64,000 nt of DNA from Rhizobium esperanzae (GCF_002204185.1 NZ_MXPU01000003.1:124001-188000), one strand, 5' to 3'. Shown: positions 16,595 to 25,494, counted from the stretch's first letter. The notes: generated from the sequence alone by a model not told the origin. A program made the numbers and translations.

Positions 16595-17373
16595 ACGAGA
16601 CCAACCCGATCGTCACCGAAGCCGATCTCCACGCCTATGCCGACGGCCAACTGGCGGAAACGGCCCGCGCCCGCGTCGAGGCCTTCCTTGCCGACAATCC
16701 CGACGAAGCGGCGTTGGTAGCCGAATGGCAGGCGCAGAATACCGGCATCAAGACGCTGTTTGCAGGCTATGAGAAGGCGAAGGACACCGATCCCCAGCTC
16801 GTCACCCCGCCACGCGCGCCCTCCTCCGCGCCGAAGCGCTGGATGGCCGCCGCCGCGGCCCTGCTCGTCTTCGCGCTCGGCGCGGTCAGCGGCCATTATG
16901 GCCCCGCGCTTCTTCAAAAGCCGGACCTGCAGCTTGCCGGCTCCGAGACCCTGCCCAAACAGGCCGAGACCGCCTTCACCGTCTATGCCGCAGAGGTGCG
17001 CCACCCCGTCGAGGTCTTCGCCGACGAGGAGGCTCATCTCGCCACTTGGCTGGGAAAGCGGCTGGCGGTCGAGAATTTGAAGATCCCTGACCTGCAGTCG
17101 CTCGGCTTCAAGCTGGTCGGCGGCCGCCTGCTGCCGGTCGACGGCAGGCCGGGCGCCATGTTCATGTACGAGAACCAGGCCGGCGAACGCCTGACGGTCA
17201 TTGTCGGCCGCAACAGGGAAAACCGCACGACGAGCTTCCGCTTCGCCTCGTCGGGCAATCTCGAAACCTTTTACTGGGTCGACGGCGAACTCGGTTACGC
17301 CGTCACCGGCGAAGTCTCGCGTGAGACACTGCGTGGCGTGGCCGAAGAATGCTATCGGCAGTTTCCTTCTTGA
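16591..17373 (+). CDS. Membrane anti-sigma factor
   Basis: A 260-residue protein with a short cytoplasmic N-terminal anti-sigma domain (residues about 1-75, VTEADLHAYADGQLAETARA; no HxxxCxxC zinc motif), one membrane helix at about 84-101, and a periplasmic domain of about 155 residues. It sits directly after the ECF sigma gene with a 4-bp overlap, the standard layout for the cognate inhibitor. The Tyr-rich periplasmic part (TSFRFASSGNLETFYWVDGE) is probably the sensor. Signal unknown. Confidence 0.85.
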   Translation: MNETNPIVTEADLHAYADGQLAETARARVEAFLADNPDEAALVAEWQAQNTGIKTLFAGYEKAKDTDPQLVTPPRAPSSAPKRWMAAAAALLVFALGAVSGHYGPALLQKPDLQLAGSETLPKQAETAFTVYAAEVRHPVEVFADEEAHLATWLGKRLAVENLKIPDLQSLGFKLVGGRLLPVDGRPGAMFMYENQAGERLTVIVGRNRENRTTSFRFASSGNLETFYWVDGELGYAVTGEVSRETLRGVAEECYRQFPS

Positions 17374-17376
17374 GGG

Positions 17377-17733
17377 TCAGCGGTACGGATCGTTGGCGAG
17401 CTCGATCGGCTGCCCATGCGGCGTGGCTTCGGCTGCCCGCTGCCAGCTCTTCTGCAGGTCGAGAATGGCAGATGCATCCGCTATGCCGCGGCTGACAAGC
17501 AATTCGGAAAGCGTCGCCACCCAGCAGTCGAAATAATCGCTGCCGTCTTCGGCGCGGCCGGGCTTATGAAGTTCTCGAGACAGGAGTTCGGCCCATTCGC
17601 GCCAGGCAAATAGCCCGTTCTCATGCAGATGCACGGTCATGGCGAAGGCTTCGGCGGCCCAAGGCTCGGGAAAGACCGGCCCGCCTTCCGGAGATTTCGG
17701 CAGACCGAGCGATTGGCTGAGCTCCGAGGGCAT
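17377..17733 (-). CDS. Nitrile hydratase accessory/activator protein
   Basis: A 118-residue protein from the ATG at 17733, one base after the stop of the beta subunit gene. GLPKSPEGGPVFPEPWAAEA and FAWREWAELLSREL match the small accessory proteins that help load cobalt into nitrile hydratase and resemble the beta subunit N-terminus. The operon order is alpha, beta, accessory, as in other cobalt-type clusters. It ends three bases from the stop of the convergent anti-sigma gene. Confidence 0.85.
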   Translation of the reverse strand: MPSELSQSLGLPKSPEGGPVFPEPWAAEAFAMTVHLHENGLFAWREWAELLSRELHKPGRAEDGSDYFDCWVATLSELLVSRGIADASAILDLQKSWQRAAEATPHGQPIELANDPYR

Positions 17734-17734
17734 C

Positions 17735-18394
17735 TCACAAACGCTCAAGATAGCTCTCCCACGCATCGATGGAGACCGTCAGCGACGGATCCGCCCCCTC
17801 TCCCCAAATCTCGCCGCCGTCGAAGACGACAGTGTAGAGCCATTGCGGATTTTCGCCTTTGCCATGCGCATTGTCGTCGGGAAAGACGAAGGAGCCTTGC
17901 ACCGCTTCGACGACGCCCGTCTTCGCACGCGCATAGCGCGGCAGCCGCGTATGGGTGGGCGGATTGAAATTCCTCGTCCTCACCGCCTCACCGACCGCAA
18001 AGAGCGGCGCGGTTTCGACGGTACGATCGCAAGGCCCGCCCTTTGCCAGTACATCAGCCACCATCTCCGCTTTCAGCACCCGCTTCGGCGCAGCTCCATC
18101 CTGCAGCTTGTGGCCGGACAGCAGCTCCTCGCGCGTCGCAAAGCCGTGCCGCGCAAGCAGCGTCTCGACGCCGCGGATCCAGATCTCGTAGTAGCTGGCA
18201 GCGAGATAATCGGCCGGCGGGATATTCTCGCGCGCATGCCGGCTTTCATCGATCGTCCATGCACCAAAAGCGCCGCAGGAAAGCGTGATGCCGAGCGCTC
18301 GCTTTTCCCAGTCGGCATGGAAATAGGGCTCATCCTTTTCAGGCCCGACGGGCCCGAAGCCCATCTGCCCGCCGAGATCGTGCGGTCCGTTCAT
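17735..18394 (-). CDS. nthB: Nitrile hydratase subunit beta
   Basis: A 219-residue beta subunit. The N-terminus [16 protein letters not shown] is diagnostic, followed by [32 protein letters not shown] and the C-terminal barrel [20 protein letters not shown] with [14 protein letters not shown]. With the alpha subunit it hydrates nitriles to amides in the cytoplasm. The conserved Arg residues that hydrogen-bond the claw setting are probably present. It overlaps the alpha gene by four bases. Confidence 0.95.
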   Translation of the reverse strand: MNGPHDLGGQMGFGPVGPEKDEPYFHADWEKRALGITLSCGAFGAWTIDESRHARENIPPADYLAASYYEIWIRGVETLLARHGFATREELLSGHKLQDGAAPKRVLKAEMVADVLAKGGPCDRTVETAPLFAVGEAVRTRNFNPPTHTRLPRYARAKTGVVEAVQGSFVFPDDNAHGKGENPQWLYTVVFDGGEIWGEGADPSLTVSIDAWESYLERL

Positions 18395-19056
18395 GACAAA
18401 GCCTCCGGGCTGCCGCTAGCTGAGATCGGGCTGCCAGCAACCGCGGTGCCGATCATCGCGTCTCGGCTAACGAGGCCGGCAAGTGCGGCCTCATCCATGC
18501 CTTCCGTGCCCGCCGGCCGCTCGGGAATCACGAGATAACGCAGCTCCGCCGTCGAATCCCAGACGCGGATCTTCTTGTTCACCGGCAGGGTCAGGCCGAA
18601 TTCGGCAAGCACGCCGCGCGGATCAATCACCGCCCGTGAACGATAGGCCGGCGCCTTGTACCAGACCGGCGGCAGGCCGAGCACCGACCAGGGATAACAG
18701 GAGCAGAGCGTGCAGACGATGAGGTTGTGGGTATCGGCCGTGTTGAAGACGGCGCGCATATGCTCGCCCTGCCGGCCGGTATAACCAAGGCTCGCTATCG
18801 CCGCCGTCGCATCGTGCCTCAGCCAGTCCGCGAATTCGGGATTGTTCCATGCTTTGGCCACGACATGCGCGCCGTTCCTCGGCCCCACCTTCGTCTCGTA
18901 AGTCTCGACAATCGCATCGATCGCCGCCGGATCGATCAAACCCTTCTCCGTCAGCAGCGTCTCCAGCGCTTTGACGCGCGCCTGCATGTCGGAGTAATGG
19001 TTGTCGTGGGCATGATCGTGGTGACGGTCGTGATCGTCATTGTGGTCGTCGTGCAA
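18391..19056 (-). CDS. nthA: Nitrile hydratase subunit alpha, cobalt type
   Basis: A 221-residue subunit if translated from the TTG at 19056, which has a strong SD (GGGAGGAT) six bases upstream; the next ATG (18990) would remove a His/Asp-rich head that is usual in this group. The metal claw VCTLCSC has Cys at 115, 118 and 120. Thr in the claw marks the cobalt rather than the iron form (VCSLCSC). Two of these Cys are expected to be oxidised to sulfinic and sulfenic acids. I see no amidase or nitrile-transport gene next to the operon. The His-rich N-terminus may help bind metal. Confidence 0.9.
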   Translation of the reverse strand: MHDDHNDDHDRHHDHAHDNHYSDMQARVKALETLLTEKGLIDPAAIDAIVETYETKVGPRNGAHVVAKAWNNPEFADWLRHDATAAIASLGYTGRQGEHMRAVFNTADTHNLIVCTLCSCYPWSVLGLPPVWYKAPAYRSRAVIDPRGVLAEFGLTLPVNKKIRVWDSTAELRYLVIPERPAGTEGMDEAALAGLVSRDAMIGTAVAGSPISASGSPEALS

Positions 19057-19442
19057 GGCAATATCCTCCCGGAACGGCGATCGGCCGCCCTGTTTCCTCA
19101 ATGTGCGCGGCACGCTCCTCCTCTTTTCCCCCGGGGGTCCGAAGGACGGGTCGAGACCCGCGGCTCGACCCCGGTCGGTGGCCTGAAGGGTCGGATGAGG
19201 GGGGCCGCACGGCACGCCCTTCATGATTTGCCCTTCGCTTGCGCTCCGTGCATTCGCGGCTCGCCGCTCACCCCTCATCTGCCTGCCGGCATCTTCTTCC
19301 CTCCGGGGAGAAGCGGAGTCGTGGCAACCTCTCGCCCCAATTCAAAGCAGGTCGGTAAAGCCGTCTCCCTTCTTTCTACCATACACCACAACCCCGCCAA
19401 GCCACTTCTATCCCAATCAAACTTTTCCGCTAATCTCCCGCC
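19057..19442. other. Gene-free stretch of about 390 bp with palindromic repeat sequence
   Basis: Lies between the divergent nitrile hydratase and SDR-DoxX genes. It holds a perfect 8-bp inverted repeat (GGGTCGAG at 19148, CTCGACCC at 19164) and, from about 19190 to 19320, wording like the intergenic mosaic repeats of rhizobia (CCCCTCATCTGCCTGCCGGC and flanks). No supported coding sequence or RNA gene. Confidence 0.5.
19148..19171. repeat. 8-bp perfect inverted repeat
   Basis: GGGTCGAG, ACCCGCGG, CTCGACCC, in the nitrile hydratase upstream gap. Probably one palindrome of a larger dispersed element. Confidence 0.45.
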
Positions 19443-20714
19443 ATGAACATCCTGATTCTCGGTGCAACCGGCTTCATAGGCTCCGTCGTCGCGGCCCGGC
19501 TCGTCTCGGACGGCCATGCCGTGACCGGGCTCGGCCGCAATCCGGCGCGAGCGCGCCTCAAGCAGCCGGCGATCGACTGGCGGCAGGCTGACCTTTCGCG
19601 GATGACAAAGCCTGAGGACTGGGAAAACCTGCTCAAAGACCGGCATGTCGTCGTCAATTGCGCCGGCGCGCTGCAGGACGGTCTTTCCGATGATCTGGCG
19701 GCCACCCAGGCAGATGCAATGCTGGCGCTCTATGCCGCCGCAAAACGCTCGCGTCCTCTGATCGTGCAGATATCGGCAAGGACGGCGGGCGCCGCCGGCG
19801 ATCTGCCTTTCCTCGCCACCAAGCGGCGAGCCGACGAGGCGCTGGCGGCAAGCGGCCTACCTCACCTCATTCTGCGCCCTGCCCTCGTTCTCGGCCGCAA
19901 TGCCCATGGCGGTTCATCGCTCATCCGGGCGCTTGCCGCCTTTCCCCTGGCGCTGCCGCTCACCCATGCGCAAAGCCCCATCGAAGCGCTTTCCGTGGAC
20001 GATGTGGCGGAAGCCGTGTCACAGGCGGTCGCCGGCCAACTGCGTGGGGATATCGTTCTTGCCGCCGACGAGGTGCTGACGCTTGCCGATCTCGTGCGCC
20101 TTCACCGGCAATGGCTGGGCCTGCCGACCGCCCGCGTCGTTTCGCTTGCTCCGTGGCTTGCGCGGGCGGTGACCTGGTTCGCCGATCTCGCCGGCCTACT
20201 CGGCTGGCGTTCGCCACTCCGCTCTACGGCGATGATTGTCATGTCCGAAGGCATCAAAAGCGCGAAGGCGCAGAGTGCCCTTGCCGCGACTTCAGCAGCA
20301 GCAACGCTCGCGGCCAATCCTTCCGGCGTGCAGGATCTCTGGTTCGCCCGGCTCTATCTGCTGAAGCCGCTCGTCATAGCGGGACTGTCGGTCTTTTGGC
20401 TGCTCTCCGGCCTGATCCCGCTGCTTTCGATGGAAAGGACCTCGGCGCACTTCCTGCCCTTCATGTCGGAAGCGGCGGCAAAGGCGCTGACTCTTGCGAC
20501 CTGCATCGTCGATGTGGCGCTCGGAGCCACCGTGCTTGTTCGCCCGCTCGCCAGACGCGCCCTTCTCGGCATGCTCGCCGTCTCATTGGCCTATCTAGCC
20601 GGTGGCACCCTTCTCGAACCCGCGCTCTGGCTCGATCCGCTCGGTCCCCTCGTCAAGGTGCTGCCATCGATCCTGCTGACGCTGACGGCGCTTGCCACCC
20701 TGGATGAACGCTGA
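19443..20714 (+). CDS. SDR domain fused to a DoxX-like membrane domain
   Basis: A 423-residue fusion. Residues 1-220 are an extended SDR: LILGATGFIGS at 4-14, ISARTAGAAGDLPFLATKRR with the Lys of the usual Tyr-Lys pair but no Tyr nearby, and LRPALVLGRNAHGGSS. Residues about 300-423 contain four hydrophobic segments of the DoxX type (LLKPLVIAGLSVFWLLSGLI, ATCIVDVALGATVLV and others). This combination with a following DUF2269 gene is recurrent in proteobacteria; the function is unknown and could be membrane lipid or quinone related. Its stop overlaps the next start by one base. Confidence 0.8.
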   Translation: MNILILGATGFIGSVVAARLVSDGHAVTGLGRNPARARLKQPAIDWRQADLSRMTKPEDWENLLKDRHVVVNCAGALQDGLSDDLAATQADAMLALYAAAKRSRPLIVQISARTAGAAGDLPFLATKRRADEALAASGLPHLILRPALVLGRNAHGGSSLIRALAAFPLALPLTHAQSPIEALSVDDVAEAVSQAVAGQLRGDIVLAADEVLTLADLVRLHRQWLGLPTARVVSLAPWLARAVTWFADLAGLLGWRSPLRSTAMIVMSEGIKSAKAQSALAATSAAATLAANPSGVQDLWFARLYLLKPLVIAGLSVFWLLSGLIPLLSMERTSAHFLPFMSEAAAKALTLATCIVDVALGATVLVRPLARRALLGMLAVSLAYLAGGTLLEPALWLDPLGPLVKVLPSILLTLTALATLDER

Positions 20715-21190
20715 TGCTCGCGCAATGGCTGCTGCTTGCCCATGTGATCGGCGCGACCGTGCTCTTCGGCACCGGCGCCGGCATTGCCTTCTTCATGATG
20801 ATGGCGCATCGCACGCGCAATCCCGCCCTGATCGCCCATGTCGCCGGAACCGTCGTCATCGCCGACACCGTCTTTACCGCGACGGCCGCCCTTCTCCAGC
20901 CGGTGACCGGTTATCTGCTGGCGCGATCGATCGGCTGGAACCTGACGGAAGGCTGGATTGCGCTGTCGCTGCTGCTTTATGTATTCACCGGCGCCTTCTG
21001 GCTGCCTGTCGTCTGGATCCAGCTTCGCCTGCGTGATCTCGCCCGCGCTGCAGCGGCCTCGGCAAGCGCCCTGCCGCCCGCCTATTTCAGCCTTAACCGC
21101 GCCTGGTTCGCTTTCGGCTTTCCGGCCTTCTCAGCCGTCATCGGCATTTTCTGGCTGATGCTGACGAAACCGTCGATCGCATTATTTTAG
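20714..21190 (+). CDS. DUF2269 family membrane protein
   Basis: A 158-residue protein with four hydrophobic helices: residues about 5-28, 40-65, 79-102 and 130-150. HVIGATVLFGTGAGIAFFM near the start and the family end WFAFGFPAFSAVIGIFWLM match DUF2269 proteins. It is coupled to the SDR-DoxX gene by a TGATG overlap, so the two products probably work together in the inner membrane. Function unknown. The last three codons overlap the convergent LysE gene. Confidence 0.8.
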   Translation: MLAQWLLLAHVIGATVLFGTGAGIAFFMMMAHRTRNPALIAHVAGTVVIADTVFTATAALLQPVTGYLLARSIGWNLTEGWIALSLLLYVFTGAFWLPVVWIQLRLRDLARAAAASASALPPAYFSLNRAWFAFGFPAFSAVIGIFWLMLTKPSIALF

Positions 21191-21775
21191 CATCGGCCAA
21201 AGGCTCGCCACCAGGAGCACCGCCATAGTGATGTTGAACCACTTCAGCCGCACCGGGTCGGAAAGCCATTCCCTGAGCGCCGAGCCGAAGCCCGCCCAGG
21301 TCGAGACGCTCGGCACGTTGACCACCGCGAAAGCCAGACCGACGATCAGCACGCTGGCAAGATAGAGTTCGGGATTGGTGTAGGTCGCCATTGCCGTAAC
21401 CGCCATCACCCAGGCTTTCGGGTTGACCCACTGGAAGGCCGCCGCCGAGAAGAAGGACATTGGCGCAGCACTGCTCTTGCCTTCGCCGAGCGAACGCGAG
21501 GAGGCAATCTTCCAGGCGATCCAGACGAGATAGGCGCCGCCGGCGAACTTGAGCACTGCATAGACCAGGGGCATCGTATGCAGCAGCGCCCCAAGCCCGA
21601 GGCCGACGCCGATCAGCAGCGAAAGGAAACCGGCGCCGATGCCGAACATATGCGGGATCGTTCTGCGGAAGCCGAAATTCACGCCCGAAGCGAAAAGCAT
21701 CATATTGTTAGGCCCCGGCGTGATTGACGTCGAAAAGGCGAAGAGAACGAGGGCGAAGAACGTATCGAGCGGCAT
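21182..21775 (-). CDS. LysE/RhtB family amino acid exporter
   Basis: A 197-residue protein with about six hydrophobic helices. The family motif FAFSTSITPGPNNMMLFASG is at about 12-31, followed by GFRRTIPHMFGIGAGF, and KFAGGAYLVWIAWKI lies in the middle. Such proteins export amino acids or homoserine lactone-like molecules across the inner membrane. The substrate cannot be inferred from neighbours. It is divergent from the aldo/keto reductase gene, with 140 bases between them. Confidence 0.85.
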   Translation of the reverse strand: MPLDTFFALVLFAFSTSITPGPNNMMLFASGVNFGFRRTIPHMFGIGAGFLSLLIGVGLGLGALLHTMPLVYAVLKFAGGAYLVWIAWKIASSRSLGEGKSSAAPMSFFSAAAFQWVNPKAWVMAVTAMATYTNPELYLASVLIVGLAFAVVNVPSVSTWAGFGSALREWLSDPVRLKWFNITMAVLLVASLWPMLK

Positions 21776-21915
21776 GCGACCTCCAAAGCCAGCTCATTTT
21801 TGCGGCGGACCTTATTTAGGTCAGCATAACTGCCTTAAACTGTTGACGCCATTGCATCATTGTCATGGTGACAGGATTGATTGAAAGATAAGAACGCTGC
21901 GCAATCTCCTGAACA

Positions 21916-22776
21916 ATGGGAAACATCATGCAGGACGACCCCATCCCCTCCGTCAAATTCCCGAACGACACGGAAGCGCCGGCGCTCGGCCAGGGAACCT
22001 GGACCATGGGCGAGGACGCTGGCCATGCCAAGATGGAGATCGAGAGCCTCAAAACGGGCATCGATCTCGGCATGACGCTGATCGACACCGCCGAAATGTA
22101 TGGCGACGGCGGCGCCGAGGAGATCGTCGGCCAGGCGATCAGGGGACGGCGCGACGAGATCTTCCTCGTCAGCAAGGTCTATCCCTGGAATGCGAGCCTG
22201 AAAGGCACGGTCGAAGCCTGCGAGCGCAGCCTGGACCGGTTGGGCACTGACCGGATCGATCTCTACCTCCTGCATTGGCGCGGCAACTATCCGCTGGCCG
22301 AGACCGTGGCCGCCTTCGAAACGCTGAAAGCGTCAGGCAAGATCGGCGCCTGGGGCGTCTCCAACTTCGATACCGACGACATGCAGGAACTGGTTCGCGT
22401 GCCCGACGGCGCCAATGTCGCCGCCAACCAGGTGCTCTACAACCTCTCCCGCCGCGGCATCGAATATGATCTCCTGCCCTGGTGCCAGAAGCGCGGCATT
22501 CCCGTCATGGCCTATTCGCCGATCGAGCAGGGACACATCTTGCACCATCCCGAACTGATCCGCATCGCCAAGGCCTACCAGGCGACCCCCGCCCAGCTGG
22601 CGCTCGCCTTCCTGCTCGAACGCGACGGCGTGATCGTCATCCCGAAGACCTCGAATGCCAAGCGCGTGGCTGAGAACCGCGACTGCGTCTCACTCGACAT
22701 CACCGACGAGGATTGGCAGGCGCTCGACGCCGCCTTCCCGCCGCCGGTAAGGAAAAAGCCGCTGGAGATGCTTTGA
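21916..22776 (+). CDS. Aldo/keto reductase
   Basis: A 286-residue TIM-barrel NADPH-dependent reductase. The catalytic tetrad is visible: Asp and Tyr in [18 protein letters not shown], Lys in [10 protein letters not shown], and His in YLLHWRG. The C-terminus [18 protein letters not shown] provides the NADPH-phosphate contacts. It is closest to the short AKR5-like group (2,5-diketogluconate reductase type), but the substrate is not known. Start may be either ATG 21916 or the in-frame ATG 21928. A strong hairpin spans the stop codon. Confidence 0.85.
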   Translation: MGNIMQDDPIPSVKFPNDTEAPALGQGTWTMGEDAGHAKMEIESLKTGIDLGMTLIDTAEMYGDGGAEEIVGQAIRGRRDEIFLVSKVYPWNASLKGTVEACERSLDRLGTDRIDLYLLHWRGNYPLAETVAAFETLKASGKIGAWGVSNFDTDDMQELVRVPDGANVAANQVLYNLSRRGIEYDLLPWCQKRGIPVMAYSPIEQGHILHHPELIRIAKAYQATPAQLALAFLLERDGVIVIPKTSNAKRVAENRDCVSLDITDEDWQALDAAFPPPVRKKPLEML

Positions 22777-22788
22777 TCTCCAGCGGCT
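22757..22788 (+). terminator. 13-bp stem-loop spanning the aldo/keto reductase stop codon
   Basis: AGCCGCTGGAGAT, GCTTTG, ATCTCCAGCGGCT: perfect arms, with the stop codon (22774-22776) at the loop and right arm. Strong enough to end or protect the transcript, though there is no T-run. Confidence 0.5.
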
Positions 22789-22835
22789 CGAACTGCGTCA
22801 CGCCTATCCGGCTATACGCCGCGACCTCGCGATTC

Positions 22836-22858
22836 CTCTTCTCCCGAGGGGAGAAGAG
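22836..22858. repeat. 10-bp perfect hairpin between convergent genes
   Basis: CTCTTCTCCC, GAG, GGGAGAAGAG, between the aldo/keto reductase and ilvH ends. It resembles the dispersed CTTCTCCCC repeats of rhizobia and could serve as a terminator in either direction. Confidence 0.45.
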
Positions 22859-22925
22859 ACTTGCCGCGCCGTCTCCGTCGCTTGCCAGTCAAGGATGACG
22901 ACGAGGAAAGGATGGAGGTTGGACC

Positions 22926-23498
22926 TCACATCCCCTGCGCGCCGCGGTTCATCGCCGCGATGCCCGTACGGCAGACCTCGATGAGGCCGAGTGGCTTCAT
23001 GATGGCGATGAACTGGTCGATCTTGGACGACTTGCCTGTTATCTCCAGGATGAAGTGATCGATCGTTGCGTCCACCACCTTGGCGTGGAAAGCATCGGCA
23101 AGCCGCAGCGTCTCGGCGCGCGTTTCGCCTTCGCCGATCACCTTGACCAGCGCCACTTCACGCTCGATCGGGCGGTCTTGGCCGAGTTCGCGAGCCCGCA
23201 CCGTCAGGTCGACGACGCGGTGAACAGGCACGATGCGTTCGAGCTGCGCCTTGATCTGCTCCAGCACGTGCGGCGTGCCGCGGGTGACGATGGTAATGCG
23301 GGAAAGATGCGCCTGATGCTCGGTCTCCGAAACCGTGAGGCTTTCGATGTTATAGCCGCGACCGGAGAACAGGCCGATGACGCGGGCAAGGACGCCGGGC
23401 TCGTTGTCGACGAGAACCGAAAGCGTATGGCTCTCGACTGCGGTCGTTTCCGGAGAGATGAAATAGGCAGAGCCCGTGGGCTGAAGATGTGCGTTCAT
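22926..23498 (-). CDS. ilvH: Acetolactate synthase small (regulatory) subunit
   Basis: A 190-residue regulatory subunit. The N-terminal ACT domain (VESHTLSVLVDNEPGVLARV, then IGLFSGRGYNIESL, about residues 20-55) binds valine for feedback inhibition; the C-terminal ALS_ss domain follows (REVALVKV to FILEITGKSSKIDQFI). It assembles with IlvI to make acetolactate and acetohydroxybutyrate for branched-chain amino acids. It follows ilvI after 23 bases, in the same transcript. About 20 residues at the N-terminus precede the ACT domain, longer than in E. coli IlvH. Confidence 0.95.
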   Translation of the reverse strand: MNAHLQPTGSAYFISPETTAVESHTLSVLVDNEPGVLARVIGLFSGRGYNIESLTVSETEHQAHLSRITIVTRGTPHVLEQIKAQLERIVPVHRVVDLTVRARELGQDRPIEREVALVKVIGEGETRAETLRLADAFHAKVVDATIDHFILEITGKSSKIDQFIAIMKPLGLIEVCRTGIAAMNRGAQGM

Positions 23499-23521
23499 GG
23501 TCCTGGGTTCCTACCTTATCG

Positions 23522-25312
23522 TTATACGAGCTGACGGCCCTTGGCGTCGATCGCGTTGGCGACCGCTTCGTCCGTGGCTTCGTCCGGCAGCAGCATTTCG
23601 TTATGGGCCTTGCCCGAGGGGATCATCGGGAAGCAGTTGGCGAGATTGGCGACGCGGCAATCGAAAATGACCGGCTTCTTGACCTCGATCATCTCGATAA
23701 TGGCATCGTCCAGCTCATCCGGCTTGTCGCAGCGCAGGCCGACTGCGCCATAGGCTTCCGCCAGCTTGACGAAATCGGGCATCGCCTCCGTATAGGAGTG
23801 CGACAGGCGGTTGCCGTGCAGCAGCTGCTGCCACTGGCGCACCATGCCCATGTACTGGTTGTTCATGATGAAGATCTTGATCGGCGCGTCGTACTGGATC
23901 GCCGTCGACATTTCCTGGATGCACATCTGGATCGAGGCGTCGCCGGCAATGTCGATGACGAGGCTCTCGGGATGGGCGATCTGCACGCCGAGGGCCGCCG
24001 GCAGGCCGTAGCCCATCGTGCCGAGGCCGCCCGAGGTCATCCAGCGGTTGGGCTGTTCGAAGCCGAAGAATTGTGCTGCCCACATCTGATGCTGGCCGAC
24101 TTCGGTCGTGATGTAGGTATCGCGGTCCTTGGTATGCGCAAAGAGCCGCTCCAGCGCATATTGCGGCATGATGACGTCGTTGTTCTTCGTATAGGCGAAG
24201 GAATTGCGCGCCCGCCAGCGGGCGATATCGCTCCACCAGCCTTCGAGTCGGTTCTTCTCCGGCTTCTTCGGCAGCGCCCGCCACAGGCGGACCATGTCTT
24301 CGAGGACATGGCCGACATCGCCGCGGATGCCGATATCGACGCGGACGTTCTTGTTGATCGAGGACGGATCGATATCGATATGGATCTTCTTCGAGTTCGG
24401 CGAGAAGGCATTGAGGCGGCCGGTGATGCGGTCGTCGAAGCGGGCGCCGATACAGACCATGACGTCGCAATCATGCATCGCCATGTTGGCCTCGTAGGAG
24501 CCGTGCATGCCGAGCATCTTCAGCCAGTTCTTGCCTGAAGCAGGATAGGCGCCGAGGCCCATCAGCGTCGAGGTGATCGGGAAATCGGTCAGCTCGACCA
24601 GTTCGCGCAGCAGCTTGGAGGCCTCGGGGCCGGAATTGACGACGCCGCCGCCGGAATAGATGATCGGACGGCGCGCATTTGCCATCAACTCGATCGCCGC
24701 ATGGACCTGGTTGAGGTCGCCCTGGATCTTCGGTTGGTAGCTCTTCTGGATCGGGTAATCGGCGGGCGGCGTGTAGGTGCCGGTCGCAAACTGGACGTCC
24801 TTCGGAATATCGACGACGACGGGGCCCGGACGGCCGGATTGGGCGATGCGGAAGGCCTCGTGAATGATGGCGGCGAGCTGGTTGACGTCCTTGACCAGCC
24901 AGTTGTGCTTGGTGCAGGGCCGGGTGATGCCGACCGTGTCGCATTCCTGGAAGGCGTCGGAGCCGATCAAGGGGGTCGGAACCTGGCCGGTCAGGCAGAC
25001 GAGCGGGATTGAATCCATCAGCGCGTCCTGCAGCGGCGTGACCGCATTGGTGGCGCCAGGACCTGACGTGACCAGCATGACGCCGACCTTGCCGGTGGAG
25101 CGGGCGTAGCCTTCGGCCGCATGGCCTGCCCCCTGCTCATGGCGAACGAGGATGTGCTTGATCTCGTCCTGCTGGAAGATCTCGTCATAGATCGGCAGGA
25201 CCGCGCCGCCGGGATAGCCGAAGATATGTTCGACGCCGTTGTCCTTCAGCGCCTTGAGAACGATCTCCGCCCCCGTCATCCGATTGCCTGCCGCCTGATT
25301 GTCCGTGCTCAT
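23522..25312 (-). CDS. ilvI: Acetolactate synthase large subunit
   Basis: A 596-residue TPP enzyme, starting at the ATG 25312 (an upstream in-frame start at 25372 runs through the leader region). The catalytic Glu is in RHEQGAGHAAEGYAR. FAD-binding and central domains follow. The TPP-binding motif starts GDASIQMCIQEMS and includes NNQYMGMVRQWQ. It condenses two pyruvates, or pyruvate with 2-oxobutyrate. Upstream lie a Leu/Ile/Val-rich leader peptide and a terminator, so expression is probably attenuated by charged branched-chain tRNAs. Confidence 0.95.
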   Translation of the reverse strand: MSTDNQAAGNRMTGAEIVLKALKDNGVEHIFGYPGGAVLPIYDEIFQQDEIKHILVRHEQGAGHAAEGYARSTGKVGVMLVTSGPGATNAVTPLQDALMDSIPLVCLTGQVPTPLIGSDAFQECDTVGITRPCTKHNWLVKDVNQLAAIIHEAFRIAQSGRPGPVVVDIPKDVQFATGTYTPPADYPIQKSYQPKIQGDLNQVHAAIELMANARRPIIYSGGGVVNSGPEASKLLRELVELTDFPITSTLMGLGAYPASGKNWLKMLGMHGSYEANMAMHDCDVMVCIGARFDDRITGRLNAFSPNSKKIHIDIDPSSINKNVRVDIGIRGDVGHVLEDMVRLWRALPKKPEKNRLEGWWSDIARWRARNSFAYTKNNDVIMPQYALERLFAHTKDRDTYITTEVGQHQMWAAQFFGFEQPNRWMTSGGLGTMGYGLPAALGVQIAHPESLVIDIAGDASIQMCIQEMSTAIQYDAPIKIFIMNNQYMGMVRQWQQLLHGNRLSHSYTEAMPDFVKLAEAYGAVGLRCDKPDELDDAIIEMIEVKKPVIFDCRVANLANCFPMIPSGKAHNEMLLPDEATDEAVANAIDAKGRQLV

Positions 25313-25370
25313 CTGTCTTTTCCGTTTGATGCTGGGATTTGCGTTTGTGGCCGGGAGCCCGATTTCGGGC

Positions 25371-25397
25371 ACAAAAAAAGGCCCCGGAGGAGCCTGT
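25371..25397 (-). terminator. ilv attenuator terminator
   Basis: On the minus strand AGGCTCC, TCC, GGGGCCT is followed by a run of T residues (plus-strand A-run 25373-25379). It lies between the leader peptide and ilvI, 33 bases after the leader stop codon, as expected for a transcription attenuator. Confidence 0.7.
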
Positions 25398-25403
25398 CAT
25401 CTA

Positions 25404-25451
25404 GCGCATGGGTGGCTATCGCCGGATGGTTACACCATCCTGCCCATGCGC
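25404..25451 (-). promoter_or_regulatory. ilv leader RNA secondary structure
   Basis: Nine-base arms (GCGCATGGG 25404-25412 and CCCATGCGC 25443-25451 on the plus strand) enclose a second perfect hairpin, GGATGG, TTACA, CCATCC (25424-25440). The outer arm overlaps the Arg-Arg-Met-Gly codons of the leader peptide, so ribosome position would change the fold. I could not identify the alternative antiterminator pairing by eye. Confidence 0.55.
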
Positions 25452-25486
25452 CTTCCCACCACGATAAGAGCCGTTGCGATTTTCAT
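25430..25486 (-). CDS. ilvL: ilvIH leader peptide
   Basis: An 18-codon reading frame, MKIATALIVVGRRMGRMV, with six of its first ten codons Ile, Leu, Val or Ala and a run Leu-Ile-Val-Val (CTT ATC GTG GTG) at codons 7-10. It is too short for normal gene finders. The ATG lies eight bases after a good -10 box, so the transcript probably begins at or within a base or two of the AUG: a leaderless ORF, as reported for trpL in Sinorhizobium. Ribosome stalling at the control codons would report shortage of branched-chain aminoacyl-tRNA. Confidence 0.7.
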   Translation of the reverse strand: MKIATALIVVGRRMGRMV

Positions 25487-25494
25487 GGCGGGAA

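Noticed and set aside
19069..19096. GGAAC-N16-GTT as a third EcfG promoter
   Set aside because: Spacing is one base short of the consensus and it points at a gene about 350 bases away; too weak to call.
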